Below, piece by piece: positions 24,806-28,234 of a DNA stretch of 28,234 nt. Each line of letters opens with the position of its first letter. Position 1 is the first letter of the stretch. The position numbers were made by a program, and so were the translations under genes. Source of the stretch: Saccharofermentans sp. (GTDB lineage: Bacteria > Bacillota_A > Clostridia > Saccharofermentanales > Saccharofermentanaceae); NCBI GenBank assembly GCA_024695565.1, contig JAILHX010000061.1:1-28234 (forward strand), written 5' to 3'. The notes beneath the pieces were generated by a model, which was not told the origin of the DNA, did no database searches, and was given only the letters and a program-made list of their open reading frames with translations.

Positions 24806-25813
24806 GTGACTGATAAGAAAAAGCGCAAAGAGAATATCATTACGGCTCTTCTCATCGCAGGCATGTGCGTTGTGGTAGGCGTAACGATCATATTTGTAGT
24901 CAAGTTTACCCAGCAGGGAAATAGCGATCCGAAGGAGCTTACTGCAGGAATGACCGAAGCTTCCGGAAGCATCACAGGTGATGCAAACTACGAATTCCTT
25001 CCTACTACAGAGACCTCTGCGGCTGATACCACGCAGGAGACAACAGTAACTCCAACACCGCCTGCGACGCCTACTCCGACTCCTACACCTGAACCTTCCC
25101 CGACGCCTACGCCCACACCGACACCGGTGCCTGAGAAGCTTACGAGCCTAGCAGGATACGATGCAGGAGACGTTATCAGCAGCGATAAGATCGACAGGGA
25201 TAATCTCTCACAGTATTTCACTTCAGTCGAGATCGAAGAGGGAGACAGCGTTTATAACAGGATCATCGGCCAGTCTTATTACAGCAACGATAATATCGGT
25301 TTGTCCGATCTCAGATATCTGAAGCTTTTACATGTAAACTTCAATGACGAGTATCAGGTCGGCGAACTTATCGTAAACAAGAGTGTTGCAGGCGAGGTCC
25401 TTGAGATATTTGAGATCCTCTGTGCAGAAGGCTATCAGATCTATTCCATGTACCTGATTGACGATTTCTGGGCAGGTGACGGTGATTCATCAGACTGGTA
25501 TTCGATCGATGCGAATAACACGTCTGCATTCTGTTACCGTACGGCAACGGGTTCGGGAAATCTCTCGAAGCATGCTCTGGGCAAGGCTATCGATATCAAC
25601 CCGCAACAGAATCCTTATGTAACTTACAATTCAGACGGCAGTCCCAAATATTCGCATGATAATGCGTCTGATTATGTCAGCGGCAGATCATCTGATACGG
25701 CTCATGTCATTACACATGACGACAGAGCGTACGAACTCTTCACTTCATACGGATGGACATGGGGCGGCGACTGGAGCAGTCCGAAGGATTACCAGCACTT
25801 TCAGAAATCATAA
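24806..25813 (+). CDS. Membrane-anchored M15-family peptidase (peptidoglycan hydrolase type)
   Basis: 335 residues. A short basic N-tail and one membrane helix (10-33), then a Pro/Thr-rich linker (82-109) built of repeated PTPTP that spans the wall, then the catalytic region. SKHALGKAIDINP (254-266) carries the zinc ligands H256 and D263, and the final zinc ligand is H331 in DYQHFQK. This matches M15 peptidases that cleave L-Ala-D-Glu or D-Ala bonds in peptidoglycan. GTG start at 24806 with AAGGAG nine bases upstream. The linker DNA is a short-unit repeat (about 25049-25133) that may vary in length between strains. Exact bond specificity is unknown. Confidence 0.88.
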   Translation: MTDKKKRKENIITALLIAGMCVVVGVTIIFVVKFTQQGNSDPKELTAGMTEASGSITGDANYEFLPTTETSAADTTQETTVTPTPPATPTPTPTPEPSPTPTPTPTPVPEKLTSLAGYDAGDVISSDKIDRDNLSQYFTSVEIEEGDSVYNRIIGQSYYSNDNIGLSDLRYLKLLHVNFNDEYQVGELIVNKSVAGEVLEIFEILCAEGYQIYSMYLIDDFWAGDGDSSDWYSIDANNTSAFCYRTATGSGNLSKHALGKAIDINPQQNPYVTYNSDGSPKYSHDNASDYVSGRSSDTAHVITHDDRAYELFTSYGWTWGGDWSSPKDYQHFQKS

Positions 25814-25827
25814 CAAATGAAAGATAA

Positions 25828-25856
25828 TTGACTATCAGATTTTCACTTGATAATAT
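25828..25856 (+). promoter_or_regulatory. Promoter of the DeoR-family gene, start point at the AUG
   Basis: TTGACT (25828-25833), 17 bases, then TAATAT (25851-25856); an overlapping GATAAT at 25849 is the alternative with a short spacer. Transcription would begin near 25861-25864, that is at the ATG (25863). Confidence 0.6.
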
Positions 25857-25862
25857 TGTCGC

Positions 25863-26645
25863 ATGAATAATCCTGATAGAAGAAAACAGATCCTGGACAT
25901 ACTTGAAGAAGAGGGCGAGATCAATACGACCGTCCTTTCTACGAGATTAGGTGTTACGGGAGCTACCATCAGAACAGATATCAGAGCACTTGAGAGAGAA
26001 GGCGCGATCGTAAGATTCCACGGCGGAATCAAGCTTCCTCACAAGATGAGTTCATACAGCGGCGAGAACTATATGGTCCGCGCCGTTTCCAATGTTCATC
26101 TCAAGAATGCCATAGGCGCTAAGGCTGCAAGCCTCGTCGGAAGCGGCAACACGATTTTCATGGATGCAAGCTCCACGACCTTTCATATGATTCCTTACCT
26201 CAAGAAGGTTAAGGACGTTACCGTCATTACCAACGGAATCCATACGGCAATGGAACTTCAGAGAAATTCCAACTTCAAGTCGATCATCATCTTGGGAGGC
26301 ATGTTAAGGCCTCATTCCGGTGCTATCGAGGGTCTTTCTTCCAAGGAAATGATAGGCAGACTTTCAGCTGAGTTTTATTTTGTTTCCGGCAACGGTTTCT
26401 CTGCCGAGTCCGGTCTTTCAGGTGATAATTTTTTCGAACTTGAATTAAAAAGACTTTGCGCTGACAGAGCTAAGAAGATCGTGGCTCTTATCGATTCCAC
26501 AAAGCTCGGAGCGGATTCCGCTTCTTCTTTCATTCCTGCGGACAGGATCGATTATCTGGTAACTGATTCAGGCGCTTCACCCGAGAGCGTTGCACTCTGC
26601 CGTGCAAAGGGCATTGAAGTGCTTATCGGTGAAGTTACGGAGTAA
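25863..26645 (+). CDS. DeoR-family transcriptional regulator
   Basis: 260 residues. N-terminal winged HTH (5-57): RRKQILDILEEEGEI, LSTRLGVTGATIRTDI and REGAIVRFHGG, the DeoR signature. The C-terminal domain is the DeoR sugar-phosphate sensor: FMDASSTT, VITNGIH, LGGMLRPHSGAIEG and the closing VALIDSTK. Such proteins repress carbohydrate-use genes and are released by phosphorylated sugars. No ribosome site lies upstream of ATG 25863, and the promoter predicts an mRNA starting at the AUG. The next gene, esterase-like, has its own -10 but may be a target. The effector cannot be named. Confidence 0.92.
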   Translation: MNNPDRRKQILDILEEEGEINTTVLSTRLGVTGATIRTDIRALEREGAIVRFHGGIKLPHKMSSYSGENYMVRAVSNVHLKNAIGAKAASLVGSGNTIFMDASSTTFHMIPYLKKVKDVTVITNGIHTAMELQRNSNFKSIIILGGMLRPHSGAIEGLSSKEMIGRLSAEFYFVSGNGFSAESGLSGDNFFELELKRLCADRAKKIVALIDSTKLGADSASSFIPADRIDYLVTDSGASPESVALCRAKGIEVLIGEVTE

Positions 26646-26690
26646 TTCCGCCTAAAATCTTCACTATTTCTATTATTTTTTCTTTTAAGG

Positions 26691-26696
26691 TATAAT
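26691..26696 (+). promoter_or_regulatory. Likely -10 box of the esterase-like gene
   Basis: A perfect TATAAT, 39 bases upstream of ATG 26736. A T-rich stretch precedes it, but no clear -35. Confidence 0.5.
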
Positions 26697-26735
26697 AATC
26701 GGATAAAGTCAATCGCTTTTTACGAGGTTAGACAG

Positions 26736-28234
26736 ATGCAGATTAATCCGATTGTTTTGCCCAGCTGGCTTACCAGCAAGTGCGTTTTCCAGCAGGGCGT
26801 AGAGCTTAAGATCGAAGGTATTGCAGCACCTTCTGCAACCGTTACGCTTGAGATAGTTAAGGACCCTACTGACGGCAGGAAGGTCAGTAAGCTCGATACC
26901 GACTACGGTGTTATCTTAAGCCGCGAAGCAACTACATCATCCAAGGGTAAGTTCAGCTTTACTATTCCGCCTTACAAGGCATCAGGTGACGCTTATACGT
27001 TTACTTTCAAGTGCCTTACAGATACGACTGTCCTGACTGATATCAGGTGCGGTGACGTATGGGTATTCCTGGGCTCCGATTTTCTGTCTATCCCCATGAA
27101 GGAAGCTAATGCGACCAAGGCGCCGCTGAAGCGCAAGGTCATGAATTACCTTCGTTTCTTCTCACCTGTAAGATCAGGTCTTGAAGAAGGCGAGGATGAA
27201 TATCCTGCTGAAGACAAGACTCACTATAAGGAAGCAGAGTGGATCAAGGTTACTGAGACAGCCAAGCTCTCTGAAGTATCTTCGGCTGCTTTTGCTTTTG
27301 CATACCGCTTGAGCGACCAGATCTCATATCCTGTCGGCGTAGTAGATCTTGCATATAACGATTCCACGATCCTTAACTGGATCGCACCTTTTGCAATGGA
27401 CAGGGTAGAAGCCCTGAAGGACGTTGTCGAAGCTATGGGCCTTTATCTTGACGATGAGGCATATCAGAAGCTTCTCTGGATCGATAAGCGCAAGAAGAAG
27501 GTCGTTGAGCTCAAAGAAGAGTTCGAGAAGACCAAAGAGATCGGCGACATCGATATCAAGATGCAGGATGAACTTAAGATCCTGAAGGGTGAAGATCCCG
27601 ATGACATCAAGCCTCTCGACATCGACTTCCCGACATCGGGCGACAGTTCACTTAATGAAGCAAAGGGCCACAAGGAGAATATCTCATTCTCTTCTGCAAG
27701 CCAGCTCGACTTCAGCATGATCCCCGAGAAGAAGGACAAGCCCGGCAAGCTTTCAGAAGAAGATGAGAAGAAGTTCATCAAGCTCAAGTTCAGAATGTCT
27801 ATCCTCTACAGAACGAAGCTCGTTCCGCTGAAGAACCTTGCAGTAAGAGGCTTCTGCTTCTCACCTGACAAGGGCGAGCTTCTTTACGAGAGATACGATC
27901 TGTTCCTCATGGGACTTTTAACAACGCTTGCGGAAGTATTCGAACCTAAGGAAGTATTTGATGAGACAGTAATGCCTTCGATCCTTTTCGTTACGATGCA
28001 TCCGGATGATGTCGACTTCAATAATCCTTACAGCGTTCTGGAATTCAACGAGAACTTCACAGCTTTTACTAAGCTTCTCTCTATGCCTTCCGGAATCGTA
28101 AGCATGCACGACATGCTCCTGCCCGATAAGACGATCAGTTTTATCTTAGGCTTAAGACTTGCAACGATCGCTCTGGGAACGCACTTCTCACCAAAGATGA
28201 GCAAGTCTTCACCTGAGCCTAACGATATCGAGAT
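26736..28234 (+). CDS. Sialate O-acetylesterase-like protein, probably catalytically inactive (cut by window end)
   Basis: 499 residues visible, no stop in the window. ATG 26736 follows a GAGGT site. The N-terminus (LPSWLTSKCVFQQG, then a beta-domain) and GDVW at 106-109 match the opening of SGNH-type sialate O-acetylesterases, as do the WIKVTETAKLSEVSSAAFAFAY and PVGVVDLAYND segments. But the family's SGQSNM reads LGSDFL (D115 where the serine should be), the WYQGESN block reads CFSPDKGE (about 374-381), and the DIHP catalytic box reads MLLP (leucine for histidine, about 462). A Lys/Glu-rich insertion lies around 255-345. No frameshift is needed. I infer a pseudo-esterase, perhaps a binding protein. 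No signal peptide is seen. Confidence 0.65.
   Translation, partial: MQINPIVLPSWLTSKCVFQQGVELKIEGIAAPSATVTLEIVKDPTDGRKVSKLDTDYGVILSREATTSSKGKFSFTIPPYKASGDAYTFTFKCLTDTTVLTDIRCGDVWVFLGSDFLSIPMKEANATKAPLKRKVMNYLRFFSPVRSGLEEGEDEYPAEDKTHYKEAEWIKVTETAKLSEVSSAAFAFAYRLSDQISYPVGVVDLAYNDSTILNWIAPFAMDRVEALKDVVEAMGLYLDDEAYQKLLWIDKRKKKVVELKEEFEKTKEIGDIDIKMQDELKILKGEDPDDIKPLDIDFPTSGDSSLNEAKGHKENISFSSASQLDFSMIPEKKDKPGKLSEEDEKKFIKLKFRMSILYRTKLVPLKNLAVRGFCFSPDKGELLYERYDLFLMGLLTTLAEVFEPKEVFDETVMPSILFVTMHPDDVDFNNPYSVLEFNENFTAFTKLLSMPSGIVSMHDMLLPDKTISFILGLRLATIALGTHFSPKMSKSSPEPNDIE

Overview
The window looks like chromosomal DNA from a Gram-positive, low-to-medium GC member of the Clostridia, possibly a gut or rumen lineage. 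The support is a CIRCE/HrcA heat-shock operon, strong GGAGG-type ribosome sites, sigma-A style promoters, lipoproteins with lipoboxes, a sortase-type C-terminus (VPATG), a YhfC-family protease and an XRE/zinc-ribbon membrane protein. No phage, transposase, CRISPR or resistance cassette is visible. This placement is an inference; no species can be named from the sequence.

Layout. At the left edge a partial HAD phosphatase gene (minus strand) is divergent from a serine-hydrolase lipoprotein (334-2094). A gene-free stretch (2095-2468) follows and holds four hairpin units spaced exactly 74 bp apart. Then comes a sigma-A promoter with CIRCE, driving hrcA-grpE-clpP-dnaK-dnaJ-prmA (2552-9155). Having clpP inside this chaperone operon is unusual. 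After a strong terminator, an extended -10 promoter drives hisS-aspS-lepB-lepA (9367-14983): two tRNA synthetases, signal peptidase I and the LepA/EF4 GTPase. Next is a two-gene unit of a membrane-anchored HTH/zinc-ribbon protein and a YhfC-like membrane protease (15146-16654).

Between two convergent terminators (16682-17128) lies a satellite of near-identical 63-bp units. The two terminators share a 13-bp inverted sequence and related stem ends. The minus strand then carries a small cluster: a Pro/Gln-rich three-span membrane protein, an Lgt-like membrane protein with changed key residues, and a zinc-ribbon membrane protein (20055 down to 17150).

The right part is mostly cell-surface genes, each with its own promoter. 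They are a large lipoprotein with a C-terminal solute-binding-protein fold but no transporter genes beside it, a VPATG-anchored protein with helical repeats, and a membrane-anchored M15 peptidase. tRNA-Leu(UAG) lies on the minus strand between the last two and shares a bidirectional terminator with the surface protein. A DeoR-family regulator whose promoter suggests a leaderless mRNA is followed by a gene, cut by the window end, that resembles sialate O-acetylesterases but appears to have lost the catalytic serine and histidine.

The most unexplained signals are the 63-bp and 74-bp arrays, whose periods correspond to about 6 and 7 turns of B-DNA, the clpP insertion, and the probable pseudo-esterase.
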